Source: Didymella arachidicola
Taxonomy: Eukaryota; Ascomycota; Dothideomycetes; Pleosporales; Didymellaceae
DNA length: 64,000 nt
Assembly (NCBI GenBank): GCA_016630955.3
Contig: CM050000.1
Span: 1,178,001-1,242,000, forward strand
Direction: 5' to 3'
In this document: positions 32,834-43,729 of the stretch, one piece after another
Layout: each line of letters opens with the position of its first letter
Numbering within the stretch: the stretch's first letter is position 1
Made by a program: the position numbers and the translations under genes
The notes under the pieces: model-generated
Databases searched by the model: none
The model's input: the letters and a program-made list of their open reading frames with translations, nothing else
Told to the model about the DNA's origin: nothing

Positions 32834-34230
32834 ATGAAGCGAGTCACTATCTTGTCTCCTCTCTCAATGGCCTTGGTGGCATCCGCATTGCCCGCAGACA
32901 TTGGTCTACCAGTCTGCATTGGTGCTGGTGTTAGCGCTGGTGTGAGTATCGGCGTAGGTACTGATGGTAACACTGCTTCAAATATCATACCCTTGCCTAC
33001 TGGAAACCCAGTGAGCAGCGTCATTGGAGGTCTTGAAAGCGCCGTTGCCAGTGTGACTGATGGCATCGGAAATCCAATTCCAAGTCTCTCCTTGGGCCCA
33101 GTTGCAACTCCTAGTGGAGATGTCGATCCTTTGCCAAGCACGAATCCAATTGGGAGCATCATTGGAGGCGTTATCCCGAGTGGTATCGTCGATCCCATCG
33201 AAGTGAGCTTGAGTTTGAGCGCCAGTGTCGCGGTCCCCAGCGCTACACAAGACCCTGTTGGAGTCATCTCCAGTATCTTAGGAGGTACTGGGGTGGTTCC
33301 TAGCAACAATCCAATTGAGAGCATTATAGATGGCATTATACCAAGCGCAACAGCCGACCCCATCGGCAGCATTATCCCAAGCATCATCGGTGGCACTATT
33401 CCGTTGCCTACCTTAGGGCCTATCGATGCTATCTCAAGTATCTTGGGAGGTGATACGCTTCCATCACCAAGTGGCAACCCCATTGAGAGCGGCATTCCCG
33501 ATCCCATTGGTGCAATCACCTCAAGCATACCCGGCATAACTCTTCCAATCGCTACTGCGGACCCGATTGGCAGCAACAGTGCATGCATGGTCAGCTCCAT
33601 TCCGACTCTGAGTGCGAGCATCGTCAATCCACTCCCCAGCGTGGGCGCTAGCATCATCAACCCTATTCCAAGCATCAGTGCGAGCATCGTCAATCCACTC
33701 CCCACTGTGGGCGCTAGCATCATCGAAACACTTCCCAGCGTGGGCGTAAGCGTCATCAACCCCCTTCCAAGTGTGGGTGCAAGTGTGGGTGCAAGCATTA
33801 GCGTGGGTGCAAGCATCCCCAACCCTCTACCGAGCACGATACCAAGTGTCGTGAATCCAATTTCGAGCCTCCTTTCCAGTATCGGGAACTCACTCCCGAC
33901 CGACAATCCAATCTCCAGCGCAATCCCCGGGATCGATAACTCCATCGCAATCCCCACTTCAACGCTTCTGACTATCGCGATCCCCAACCCCGTTCCCAGC
34001 ACTATTCCCAGCCGACAGGATGTGTGCTGCACTGGTATTAGTGTGCTGAACCTGATCTGCGTCGTTCTACCACTTGGCGGCGGAACGTGTGTTGGAACCA
34101 GGAAATCGTGTGCAACTAATGCAACACCTGTGAGTCACATCGCTGCCCCCATTACTACAACGCTAATTTTTCTATCAAGGGCTCGAATCTCATCGACATA
34201 TCCGCGCTCAATTGTGTCGACATCCTATAG
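32834..34230 (+). CDS. Secreted Ser/Pro/Ile/Gly-rich repeat protein with cysteine-rich C-terminus
   Basis: Predicted secreted, 448 aa, from exons 32834-34129 and 34180-34230. The 50-nt intron (donor GTGAGT, acceptor TCAAG) is phase 0. A signal peptide covers about residues 1-19 (MKRVTILSPLSMALVASA). The body consists of degenerate units of about 20-30 residues around NPIxSIIxGxIPS and, later, shorter repeats on the theme SASIVNPLPSVGASI; this low-complexity stretch resembles cell-wall mucin-like proteins. The last 60 residues have CC, then single Cys in LICVVLP, GTCVGTRKSC and LNC, partly like the C-terminal half of a hydrophobin but without the full eight-cysteine pattern. The chosen ATG is the one followed by the signal peptide; an in-frame ATG 37 codons upstream would bury it. 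Function unknown; surface coat or adhesion is plausible. Confidence 0.65.
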
Positions 34231-34498
34231 AACTCATAGAGCAGTGAGGTGGAGGACAAGCCGAAAGCGGCTTGTGTCACGAATCGTCATGATTTTGGTT
34301 TTATTATACAGTTATTTTTTAATGACCACTATTAGTATCAAACGTATACTTTTAAGCAAGTCTTAGCATCGCTATCAGTGTCAAGCTTCAAGGACTACAA
34401 TTGAAGAGCTGCTCGGATATATACCGAACTGAATCCAACCTGAACGCGCAAGTTTGAACCATTTCATTTCTCATCTGCCCGCGACATCCTCCTTGTTA

Positions 34499-35548
34499 CT
34501 AGATGGCACATCCGGGAAAATTTCCAATGTCATTAACCTGAGGAGTCTTGCCTGTCGGGATTGGTCCGTAGCGGTCGAGATCGTACAAAGCCTCATCGAT
34601 GATCTCCTCCTCGTCTCGATCTGTGGTTCCGGAATGAGAGCCTGTACTAAGAGGGGACTTGCCGATCCGGATGTCCTCGTCTTCCAAAAGTTGCGACATT
34701 CGGTCCTTCAGCCTCTCCGTCGTAGCGTCGGATATGGCCTTGAAGGCCTCTTTGGGAGCCCACGGTGGGATCGCCGTAGCAGACCACGAAGTGTGATCAC
34801 CTGGATACAAGATCTTCGTATGGTACCTCTTGTCCATGTACAGGAGGAACGCATGGCATGCGAGGCAGCAGCGCTTAGACTCCGGCATGATTTCTATCTT
34901 GTCGTTAAACTTGACGAAAATGGCTCGGTCAGGCAACTGAAGCACGTCGTCCTTCTCATCGATCCTATCGTTTGGCAGAACAAATTTGTCATACCCTTCA
35001 CTCTGCAGATCAGCGAATGCCATATGTAGGGACTCGGTGTGAGGATTGCCCTTTAACAAATCCTCCTTATACCAGTCGCCCTCTTCGCCTGTCTTGAATC
35101 TCCACGGGAACCTTTCCTCAATAGCTTGCTTAACCACCGCAATTTCCTGCTCCGTTAGATTCACAATTTCATCGTCATCAGTCCTCCTCTTTGCAATCCT
35201 CTTCAAAATTTCGGATAAGCTCATGTAAGCGGTGTCAATCTTGTCTTGAGTGTGCCTGACCCACCCAAACTTCGCTTTCAAGATGAATTCTTTCACGTCA
35301 GGATGGGGCTTATGACCCGCTAGGGGCCTCAAGCTGTTCAGCGCACAGGTATGTAAGCAGCATAGGTCCAGATTCTTCATACATGCTCGCGACCAGTCAC
35401 CCCTCGCGATGAGGGCGTCGATACCATCGCAATCCGCCTTGTAGATATAGTCGGCACGAATGTTCTCATCCAACGCGTCTGTGTCAATATCCACGTCTTC
35501 CGGATTTGGCGGCTTGGAAGTATCCGAGGACTTTGCATGAGCAGGCAT
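34499..35548 (-). CDS. Fungal deaminase-like protein (HxE...CxxC), intact core
   Basis: A 349-aa open frame without introns in this part. His170-Thr-Glu172 (GNPHTESLHMAF) and Cys228-x-x-Cys231 (KRCCLACHAFLLYM) fit the zinc and catalytic motifs of the cytidine/nucleic-acid deaminase superfamily, followed by ILYPGDHTSWSATAIPPW, shared with the frameshifted gene at 21619-23082. Fungal genomes carry expanded families of such proteins (OTT_1508-like, PF14441, from memory); their substrates are mostly unknown. The N-terminal part is helical with several cysteines (NLDLCCLHTCALNSL). The start is uncertain: 35548 is the first ATG in frame, but the frame stays open upstream, and a different frame from an ATG at 35816 carries a 17-residue Pro/Thr repeat that may be a first exon. 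Confidence 0.55.
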   Translation of the reverse strand: MPAHAKSSDTSKPPNPEDVDIDTDALDENIRADYIYKADCDGIDALIARGDWSRACMKNLDLCCLHTCALNSLRPLAGHKPHPDVKEFILKAKFGWVRHTQDKIDTAYMSLSEILKRIAKRRTDDDEIVNLTEQEIAVVKQAIEERFPWRFKTGEEGDWYKEDLLKGNPHTESLHMAFADLQSEGYDKFVLPNDRIDEKDDVLQLPDRAIFVKFNDKIEIMPESKRCCLACHAFLLYMDKRYHTKILYPGDHTSWSATAIPPWAPKEAFKAISDATTERLKDRMSQLLEDEDIRIGKSPLSTGSHSGTTDRDEEEIIDEALYDLDRYGPIPTGKTPQVNDIGNFPGCAI

Positions 35549-35700
35549 TGCAATCGAGGACTCGGTCGAGGGCCAATCACATGCTGGCAATGATGAGCAG
35601 ATCACACGAACCGGTGTCCCTGGGAGTTTGCATTCCCTGGCTTGCTGGGTGCACTTTCCGTGGGTATTTATGTGGCCAAAGAACCTCAAGCTTCTTGGGG

Positions 35701-35802
35701 TCACCGTATAGAACAGGCGGAGTTGTTGGGAATTGTCCCACCCCACTGGGGTCTTCGTATACAATCGGCGGAGTTGTTGGGGGTTGTCCCACCACACTGG
35801 GG
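35701..35802. repeat. 51-bp tandem duplication, two copies
   Basis: Copies at 35701-35751 and 35752-35802 are identical at most positions and share the core GGCGGAGTTGTTGGG. The 51-bp unit equals 17 codons; on the minus strand one frame gives a repeated (F/P)PTTPP(V/I)(L/V)Y motif. It lies just upstream of the deaminase-like core and may code for a repeat in its first exon. Confidence 0.7.
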
Positions 35803-36934
35803 TTTGCGGACGTCATCGTAAGTGGTTCTTCTGTGCTATTGTCAGCATAAGTAGCTGAAGGTGGGAGGTTCTCATTGATGACCAGCGCACTCAGCTCATT
35901 TCTGGGATACGAATGCGTGCGGGCGTTGTCGTTACCTTCTCTACCGGTGGCGGCACGATTACTCGCAGTGCGGCGCACTAATCCTGTTTAATCTTAAAAA
36001 GGAACCCGCTGTCGTGAGTGTAAGTGAAGGGAAGAAGGTCAGTCGCGCTCAAATCATCACATTATATACCAGTCGCTGTGTGCTGTGAGCTCCGAGATTG
36101 ACAAGCACCTAATCAAATAGGTGGTGAGGATTGAGCCACAAGCCACGGTTGTGGGCAAGAACATGACACATTGTTCGCGTTTCCATGGTTCAACAGAGGA
36201 CCCTGGAGTGATTCACCTCACGATGAGAAGGTGTTGCTCGAACCAACACAGTCCTCGCCTATAGGGGTCGCAACCTTCGAAACTTGTTCTTGGTTCGTTT
36301 CAAACTCTCCAAGTTCATGCAACTATGTGCATTCAAACACCATCTTATTATGTGTACTGTTTTCTTCTGATCAGAAGGCGTTTGACTTTTAGTCTCCGAA
36401 ATCCCCTCACTGCCGGCATTCGCGTTTGAGAATTTACAACTTTTGTTTCCTGTGTTCAGTGCGCGTGTACACAGATAGCGGAAATATGCAGACGAATATC
36501 AACAACGGTAGTTTAGCGGAGGCTAGCACAGAAAGCAGTCTTTAGCTAGCTGACCTGCTTTGCCAATTGCATCCCACTGTAGCTCCATGCTCATTTAGAA
36601 TGCAAGTCACAAGTGCACTATACACTACTCCCGACAGTTGCATATGCATCAAGGACGACTGGGGGCGTGAAGGGACATTGCATATATGTAGCTGCCGAAG
36701 TTAGGGTACTGAAGACATACTGACTGCCGACACCCCCCGAATTTTCATGTGACTCCCGATCTTCAATCCCTCCCTCATGCGAGCTAAGCACAATGAAGCA
36801 GCGTTTTTCGGTGAGACCATCACTCCAAAATTTCGAGACGGATGAGGTATATTCTTTATCAACCATTGCAGCCACGCCTTTCCATCGTGGAAGCTTCGCC
36901 GGTCTTTGGACCCTTTCCCCGTCTCCATCAGGAC
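35803..36934. other. Intergenic, no firm gene
   Basis: About 1.1 kb between the deaminase-like gene (5' end unresolved, a possible start at 35816) and the end of the second permease. The part 36000-36930 shows no coding character on either strand. Confidence 0.35.
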
Positions 36935-38775
36935 CTACATACCTCTCTTTGACCTCGGCACACTCTCCGTATACACCACACCCCCTTTCCCGCCCAACTT
37001 GCCTTGTGCGACCACATCCTCATCAACGAACAGTGGCTTACCCCTAAGCTGCGCCCATACAGCCTTGTGTATGGGGTTCAAGAAGAGCGCATCCATTTCT
37101 TCAAGTGTGATACCCTTAGTCTCTGGCACGAAGAAGAAACTCCAGATGCCCATGGCAACGAGGATGGATGCAAAGAAGAAGTAAGCGCCGTATCCGAGAT
37201 CGCTGATCATATAAGGCGTAGAGCGCGCGATGATGAAGGAGCCGAGCCAGGTATCGGCTGTGGTGAGCGAGACGCAGAGCATGCGGATGTCGAGTGGGAA
37301 AATTTCCGACGCATATGTCCAAGTAATTCCTTGCCACGTGGCACAGATGATAAAAGCGTTGATATACACGCATACCATGGCAAGGTAGCCCCACCCATCG
37401 CGGTTGATGGCGCCAGCGGCGGCGGCAGCGGCAGGGTCAGCCTTCATGACGTAACCGCCAATGTACCACATGGGGATACAGCCAAGTGCGGCACCCCATA
37501 TAAGACCCTTGCGGCGACCGACACGTTCAACCACGACGAAAGTGAATGTGCACATGCCAAGCGTCTTTGCGATACCGTAAAAGCCGGTAGAAAATAGCTT
37601 GAGGGATGTGCCGGAAATACCGAGGGTTTCGAAGATGCGTGGAGCGTAGTAGGTGATGATGTTGACCTGGTCTGTTTAGATACAATCGAGCGATGTCATG
37701 CGTGATGACCACTTACACCTGTGAAGGACTGCAGGAACATTAGAGCAAGACCAATGGCCATGCGGTTGCGCACGCCTTTTTGAAATAGCTTCTTAAACTG
37801 AGCCTTCTTGCTCATGCGGTTAGTACTACGCTCTTCCACCTGGGCGCGGATTTCGCTCATCTCATGCTGAATGTATGCGTGGGATGAATCGAGGTTGCGA
37901 AGCTTTGTCAGGATCTTTTCAGCTCCATCAAAGTTGTCACCACGGGCAAGCCAACGCGGAGACCTGCACTGAGTCAGTGGCTGTTGTAAAGTCAAAAAGT
38001 AAAAGGAGATGCATACTCGGGGCACCAAGCGACTCCTATGAGAAGCAAAAGACCTGGGATGAGCTGAACAGCAAGCGGGACGATCCACTGAGTCTTGTTT
38101 TCAACATCGATAGTTCGATCGCAGGCATAGTTGATCCAGAAGCCAAGCATACCTCCACCTTGCGAAGCGATCTCAAAGATACCGATGAGACGACCTCGAA
38201 CAGACGGTGGAGCGATTTCAGCGATATAAACGGGAACTGTCATTGATGATGCGCCGATACCCAGGCCAGCTACGGCCCGGCCAGCGTAGATCATGTTGAG
38301 GCTGCCCATGGCTGCCGTCATCAATGTGCCTCCAATGAGGAAGACGGATGAGGCAATAATCATCGTTTTCTTTCGACCGAGCTTTTCCGCCAGTGGGAAG
38401 GCGAATAGAGCGCCGAAGAAGCAGCCGGCCTGGGGGGGGGCAATTAGTGAATGCGCGGATCCGATAAGGTTACTGAGCACCTACTTGGAAAGTTGAGACG
38501 ATGTTGCCCTGGATCGTGTCGCGCTGAGTCTGAGGGATATGGATAGTCCCGAAGTCGCGTCTGAACGAGTCGAGGGCCATAGTTCCGCCAATGACGGCGG
38601 TGTCGTAGCCCACTGGACTTGCATTAGTACATGGTTGTCTCATACCTGACTACCAGAGGGAGGGCTTACTGGCTAGGGCCGACATGGAGGCAATACAGGC
38701 GATGACATGGAGGCGCCAGTTCCTCACCTCCGGAGGATCTAACGTGCCAGATGCATGAGTGGTAAAACAGCCCAT
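36935..38775 (-). CDS. MFS sugar transporter
   Basis: Sugar porter family member in the plasma membrane, 541 aa from five exons: 38670-38775, 38485-38612, 38017-38429, 37717-37963 and 36935-37666. Every junction keeps phase. Intron 2 ends in a run of ten C before its AG, visible as poly-G on the plus strand (38432-38441). Signatures in order: MGYDTAVIGGTMALDSF in TM1, AEKLGRKKTMI, YAGRAVAGLGIGASSM, PSVRGRLIGIFEIASQGG, CPESPRWLARG, ERVGRRKGLIWG, and FVPETKGITLEEMDALF. The N-terminal GYDTAVIGG block and LDPPEVRNWR are typical of fungal hexose, quinate or galacturonate porters. It is related to, but clearly different from, the QutD-like permease at 10616. The substrate cannot be read from the sequence. 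Confidence 0.9.
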
Positions 38776-40661
38776 TCCAGGGAGTACTTGTAAAAGGGGT
38801 ATCCAAAGATCGGAGGAGTATTTTGTTGTTCTGAAAATAAGCGATTGCCGTGAGGAGTGAAGCTTGAGCGCGCAAGAGACGTAGGACAGGGTGCTCTTAT
38901 ACATACCGTCACAGGCATACACCTATGTGTCCTGCCATAACAGGTCGGCCTCAGAAAAACCGCCCTCCACAATCGCCGAGTCATACAACGCGGGGTGAAG
39001 TGCATGAGGGCTACACATCGTGCCATACCAGACCACACGCCTTCTTAGTTGAGATAACGCCATTGATTATCGTAGGAAACATGGGGCTTAGTAGCTTAGC
39101 TGCAAACAGGGTAACGTCTTGACTGCATCTTGGCAGTGAAACGTGAACGCCATTGGAAGGGAAGTGTCGAAGCATGCAGCAAGTCGGCTTGGCGGGCGGG
39201 ATAATTGGTATTGTAAGATGTGTGGAGCTTGACGAGATCGGCAATGGCGCTACCCCGCGATGTCGGTGGCTAGCAGATGCGGGGAAGACCGGTTGTAAAC
39301 GGTGAGCCCGATAGGGTATCCCTCGCAGAACGACAAGACGTGCGTCGTGCTTGTCTAGAAGACTTGTTGCTTACCATAGTATACCACCAGTAACGTCTTT
39401 GAAAACGCGTGCTTGTTTCTAGGAAGCGATCCCTCAAACAAGGCCAGTGGATATGCAAGGCTTGTGCATGCCTTCACAACTCTCGGGCTGTTGCCGGCAT
39501 TGTTGCGCGGCAATACTTGCTGAGGTCGGATGTCCGATCCATAAGCTGTAAGTAACGTGGGTTTGGAAAACCCAGACGGTGGTCTCGATGCGCAAGATTC
39601 TTTACACGATGGCTTGTTCTCTCGACTTCGATTCGTCGCGGCAGAGGACAAGCGCTGGTGACGAGCATACGATGTCCAGAGGTGCAACCTCAGCAAGATG
39701 GACGAGAATGATCCGGGGCCACCCCATCAGGCATCCAGTCCCGCCGCTAATCCACTGTCTTGGCTGCGCAGCGGATACATAACAACTTGAGCGGGATCAA
39801 ACCCACGCCCCAGCCAATGGCTGGACATCTGTGTGGATTCAGCACGGCCGCGGATACGTTCTCCAAGTTTCTCCGCATCCGTTGAGCTTGGCAACTGTTC
39901 GGTATGATTGCCGCGCGGATGTGGCTGTGGGATGTTCTTGGCTAAAGGTAGCCTCGAGACGAAGCATAGCAGTTGAGCCTCGCGATGCGAGGCGCAGAGG
40001 GCACTGAGCAGGCACGTAGCAGTCGTCGTTGCATGCGCCGCTCTGTGGAAGTTGACAGCATACCCAGGAGAAGCGTGATGAGTTTTTTGACGACTCAAAT
40101 CCTCCAGACATACCTGTCTACCCCACCTGTGTTGACTTATTAGCTTCGAATTTGTGGACCTCCAAGATCACTCCCTCGTTCGATGTGTAGACAGCCGCAC
40201 TTGGCGATGCATGCGCCGCTTCGGATACCACGAATGGCCACGAGCATGGCGAAGAGCACGGCTCATCCCATACCCTCAGCAGCTGCTCGAGCGTGGGATG
40301 ACTATGGGGTCGGGCGTCTAGTTTGAGACATTGAGGCCGTTGTCTCCAACATTGCTACTAGCAGTACCCCAGGTTTCGAAGCACAGACTGATCCACCTGT
40401 TTCCTCACAAACCCTGGGATGTTCCCCCACCACGCCCAGTGACCGTGCGACATCCGTCACAATGAGTGGAACGAAGGATACTTGAGTCTCTAGCCCAGAC
40501 TCAGGTCTGACTTCTTGTCATATGTCGCGACATTCGTTCAGCAGCTCCATCCGTCTGTATCTGGGTATAATTCTTTTCACTCCTGAACGCCAGTGATAAT
40601 CGAAAGACCAGGTGAGATCGGAGTCTGATCATAACCCTCCTGGGACCATGCTCAAACCTCC
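38776..40661. other. Intergenic, 1.9 kb, no gene seen
   Basis: Upstream region of the MFS transporter and 3' side of the macro-domain gene. All frames are short. I found no element ends, tandem repeats or RNA genes in it. Confidence 0.4.
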
Positions 40662-41678
40662 TCATTGCTCTGACTTCTGCTTCTTGTCGTCTGCACCCTC
40701 CTTCTCGACCACAACGAAGTCATCGTCTGATACTTCCTCAGTCTTTTGTTTTTTCTGAGAAGGCTCTTCAGCATGATCCACGTCAACAGGCTCATCGGTC
40801 GGCGCATCAGGAAGCTGCGAGAGAATCTCTGTCGCGGCCACGGTGCCTTGCGCCCCATCTGGCTCCTCCTCTGTATCATACTCGAGCTCATCGGTAGCCT
40901 CCGTCTCGGTCTTGGTCTCGGCGGTGGCAGGAGGGAAGAACACGCTGCTTTTTGTCAATACGACGTGAAATGCGAAGTCGTACGCGCCTTACGAGATATT
41001 CTTGAAGTATGCATCTTCATCTTTCTGGAGAAAATTGCAGAAGATGACACGATCAAGCTTGTCTGCCATCTCGCCCTCGTCAAGGAACTTGCGCACAGTC
41101 TCCAGCGCGACCAGACTGGCTTCTCCACTGGGGTATCCGTACACGCCCGTGCTGATCGCGGAAAAGGCAATGCTCTTACAGCCATTGTCTACCGCCAGCT
41201 GCAAGCTGGTCTTGTAGCAGCCAGCAAGCAGTCTCGCAGCATCATCCTTGTTCTTATTCCAGTAGATGGGCCCCACCGCGTGAATGATCTTGTCGGCCGG
41301 CAGCTCGTAGCCATCTGTAATCTTGGCGCTACCAGTCTCGCACCCACCAAGTGTACCGCATTCATCGAGCAGCTCAGGGCCCGCAGCACGGTGGATGGCG
41401 CCATCGACGCCGCCTCCACCAAGCAATGATGTATTTGCGGCATTGACAATCGAGTCGACAGCGAGTGTGGTGATGTCTTGACGGATGACGCTGATTCTAT
41501 CGTTGTAAGCGGCATTTGGTGTGTACTCTGGGCTGCTGCCTGCTGCAGGCTCGATTTTCTTAAGCTTGTACAGCAAAGTGAGGGTGGGGATCTCGTCGAT
41601 TGGTATGGAGAAAGACATCTTGGACTGGCCGCTGAAGGGCTTGCTGGGTGGTTTTGCAAGGTAGTAGGCACTGGTCAT
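40662..41678 (-). CDS. Macro-domain protein, probable ADP-ribose hydrolase or binder (MacroD-like)
   Basis: Recognises ADP-ribose; MacroD-type members remove mono-ADP-ribose from acidic residues and hydrolyse O-acetyl-ADP-ribose. Exons 40993-41678 and 40662-40944 give 322 aa; the 48-nt intron has donor GTAAGG, a TTGACA branch and acceptor AGCAG. The macro domain (about residues 60-230) is textbook: DITTLAVDSIVNAANTSLLGGGGVDGAIHRAAG for the catalytic loop, GGCETGSAKITDGYELPADKIIHAVGP, and SIAFSAISTGVYGYP for the phosphate loop. Exon 2 is a separate acidic, disordered tail rich in Glu, Asp and Thr, containing KKQK and ending in KKQKSEQ, which could carry a nuclear localisation signal. It starts at the first ATG; a second ATG at Met21 is possible. 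Confidence 0.92.
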
Positions 41679-42092
41679 GATCTCGCAGGCACAAATGTGT
41701 GATGGGAGAAAAGGGAAGCCGCAGTCGCGTGTTTAGGAACCATGGAAAGAGCTCATGCGGGGCGGTGGGGCTGATGGTCAGTGCTGAAGCTCTCTAGTGC
41801 ATCTTCTTTCACCCTCATCTATCTGACCAAATGATCAACATCAACCTTTTTGAGATTGCAGCACTCGAGTGATGGTTGGACTGAGAGTTAAGCGACAACA
41901 AGTTGATAATCCACTGGCCGGCTACTCCTCACATTGCGCCATGTCTCGATTGAACCTGATCTGCAGTATATCAAGCTCATGCTCCAAGCCAGCTCTCAGA
42001 GGGTCGCCTCATGATACCGCTGGTTCAATATGGCTGCCTGTATCGCTTCAGACGAGCTGTAGGATAGCAAACTATACTTTTTGAACGTCGCT
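41679..42092. other. Intergenic, no gene seen
   Basis: About 400 bp, promoter side of the macro-domain gene and 3' side of the small cysteine-rich frame. Nothing else is visible. Confidence 0.35.
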
Positions 42093-42353
42093 TCAACAGC
42101 TTCCCTTCTTAGCGACTTCCTCCTCACGCTTCCACCTGTCCCTTCCGTCGCAGTAAATCCTTGAAGATTCCTCACAGCGCGTCTTACCGTTACTGAGATC
42201 CTTGCACCGACCGCTTCTTTGGCAGCAGTATGCGTTGGAGACGCCACCAGCGCCGGAGCAGACACCTCCTTTGGACACTTTCTTGCAGGTGCACACAGCG
42301 GCGTTACCATTGATGGCAGCCAAAACAGCAGTGGTTACAGTTGCGGCGCGCAA
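42093..42353 (-). pseudogene. Small secreted cysteine-rich protein candidate without an ATG
   Basis: An 86-codon frame whose first 19 residues look like a secretion signal (hydrophobic, Ala/Val/Thr-rich, ending NGNAA) and whose remaining 67 residues hold nine cysteines (CTCKK, GVCSG, YCCQ, GRCKD, TRCEE, IYCDG, KGSC). Length and cysteine content match the small secreted proteins common in plant-associated fungi. The frame opens with TTG where a start is expected; an in-frame TGA lies two codons upstream and no ATG is in frame. So the start codon is lost, a non-ATG start is used, or a 5' exon is hidden. I recognise no family and assign no function. Confidence 0.4.
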
Positions 42354-42922
42354 TTTTCAAGTGGAAGAGTTATTTTTTTGACACTTGAAAAGTGCAGATA
42401 GGTGTGAAACCAAAAGATGAACTCGCAAGATGTCCATTCAGCCAAGTAACCAAGGAGTCATACGTACTCATGCTCATAGCGAACAATACATCTGCGAATC
42501 CAGAGGGTCTGCTTGGCGCTTGCTTTGTCAACATGACGCAACACAGTTTTCGCATCTCCCGCATTCCTCCTATTCGACATCCACGTTTTGAACGGATGAA
42601 CATTGTGCATAGTGGTGTAACATTAAGATGGCCTAGGATATGATTTTCGAAAGCATTTGTGCAACGGATTTGTTGCAACTTGACATTTACTATCTTAGGC
42701 GCACAGTGCCCGATTAATGTGTCAAAACGAGGACACAACAGCCTTAGTATACATCCAGACATGGTCACAAGAGCGATTTGGACAGGTTCGCTAAGCAGAT
42801 ATGGAACGAAAGAAGTCACCGCTAGACTCTCGAGGGAAGGATACCATGAGACAAAGTGAATTGTTGCAAATGACTAGCTGTTGCCGAACTGTTCAGTTAT
42901 CTGAGGGTGACTATGCTATTTA
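42354..42922. other. Intergenic, no gene seen
   Basis: About 570 bp with short frames only (one of 149 codons on the minus strand lacks protein-like composition). Nothing recognisable. Confidence 0.35.
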
Positions 42923-43045
42923 CTACGCCACATCGCGGCCACACGGCTGACATGCTCCACCGCGCAGAGCAAGCATTAGGAGTACCATGACGATAATGGC
43001 AGCAACAACGCAAATAAGGATTACCCACCATGGAATATCGTTCAT
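42923..43045 (-). CDS. Small single-span membrane protein candidate, 40 aa
   Basis: A short frame from ATG at 43045: MNDIPWW, then a strong membrane helix (VILICVVAAIIVMVLLMLAL), then a Cys-rich hydrophilic tail ending CQPCGRDVA. The sharp hydrophobic span and tidy ends suggest a real microprotein; chance cannot be excluded at this length. The frame is open 47 codons further upstream, but that extension is not protein-like. Confidence 0.35.
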   Translation of the reverse strand: MNDIPWWVILICVVAAIIVMVLLMLALRGGACQPCGRDVA

Positions 43046-43729
43046 CTTTGAGATAGGTATAGTAGATTCTGAAAGCAGGTACGCAAGTAAGTGTGTAGGC
43101 TGAGTTGAAGTTCGTGTCCTAGAGAAGAGATGTGTCGATAGTTGGGGATGTGGTCCATTGAATGGAAAGCGAGTTATAACAGGCACATTTGCAATAACTG
43201 TGTATCGACAATGTTAAGCGATGTTGTAAGTTGTCTCAATCTAAAATATGAACATTGTAGAGCTAGCCTTCATCAACGTGCAAGCACATGGCAGGTTGAG
43301 ACAAAGGCCATTGTCCGTTGTTCTTGTATTGCAGCCCAGACAGCGAACGTCAGCATACACAGTACTAAGTATCCCAAGCAATACTTCTCACATGTACGGG
43401 ACCGTACAGCATGCAGTATAAAATTGCTTTTGATATGGATGCATGATACTTGCAGAAAACCCACAAATAAACGGAAATGTTGGCGAAACTGATGATGCGA
43501 ACAAACACAAGTGCGATACAAGAGTCCTTCGTTCTAGTTCTCATAACTTTCGAGGTAAAGCTATATAAAGGCCATCCGAGTAAAACTTCATCGGGCGTGA
43601 GCTCCAAGCAACACACCTGACCTGGCAAGGCCTGATAGGGGAAGGTGACGAATGCATACGTGGGGGAAGCGCGTTACAGGGCTTGGAGGCGGTGCTGGAT
43701 GATAGAGCATTTTGCAACGCTACAGAATG
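43046..43729. other. Intergenic, no gene seen
   Basis: About 680 bp, AT-rich, between the small membrane protein candidate and the 3' end of the ankyrin gene. No gene or repeat recognised. Confidence 0.35.

Noticed and set aside
32785..34032. 415-codon minus-strand frame opposite the repeat-rich secreted protein
   Set aside because: Antisense of a low-complexity gene; the plus strand has a signal peptide, an intron and a sensible cysteine-rich end.
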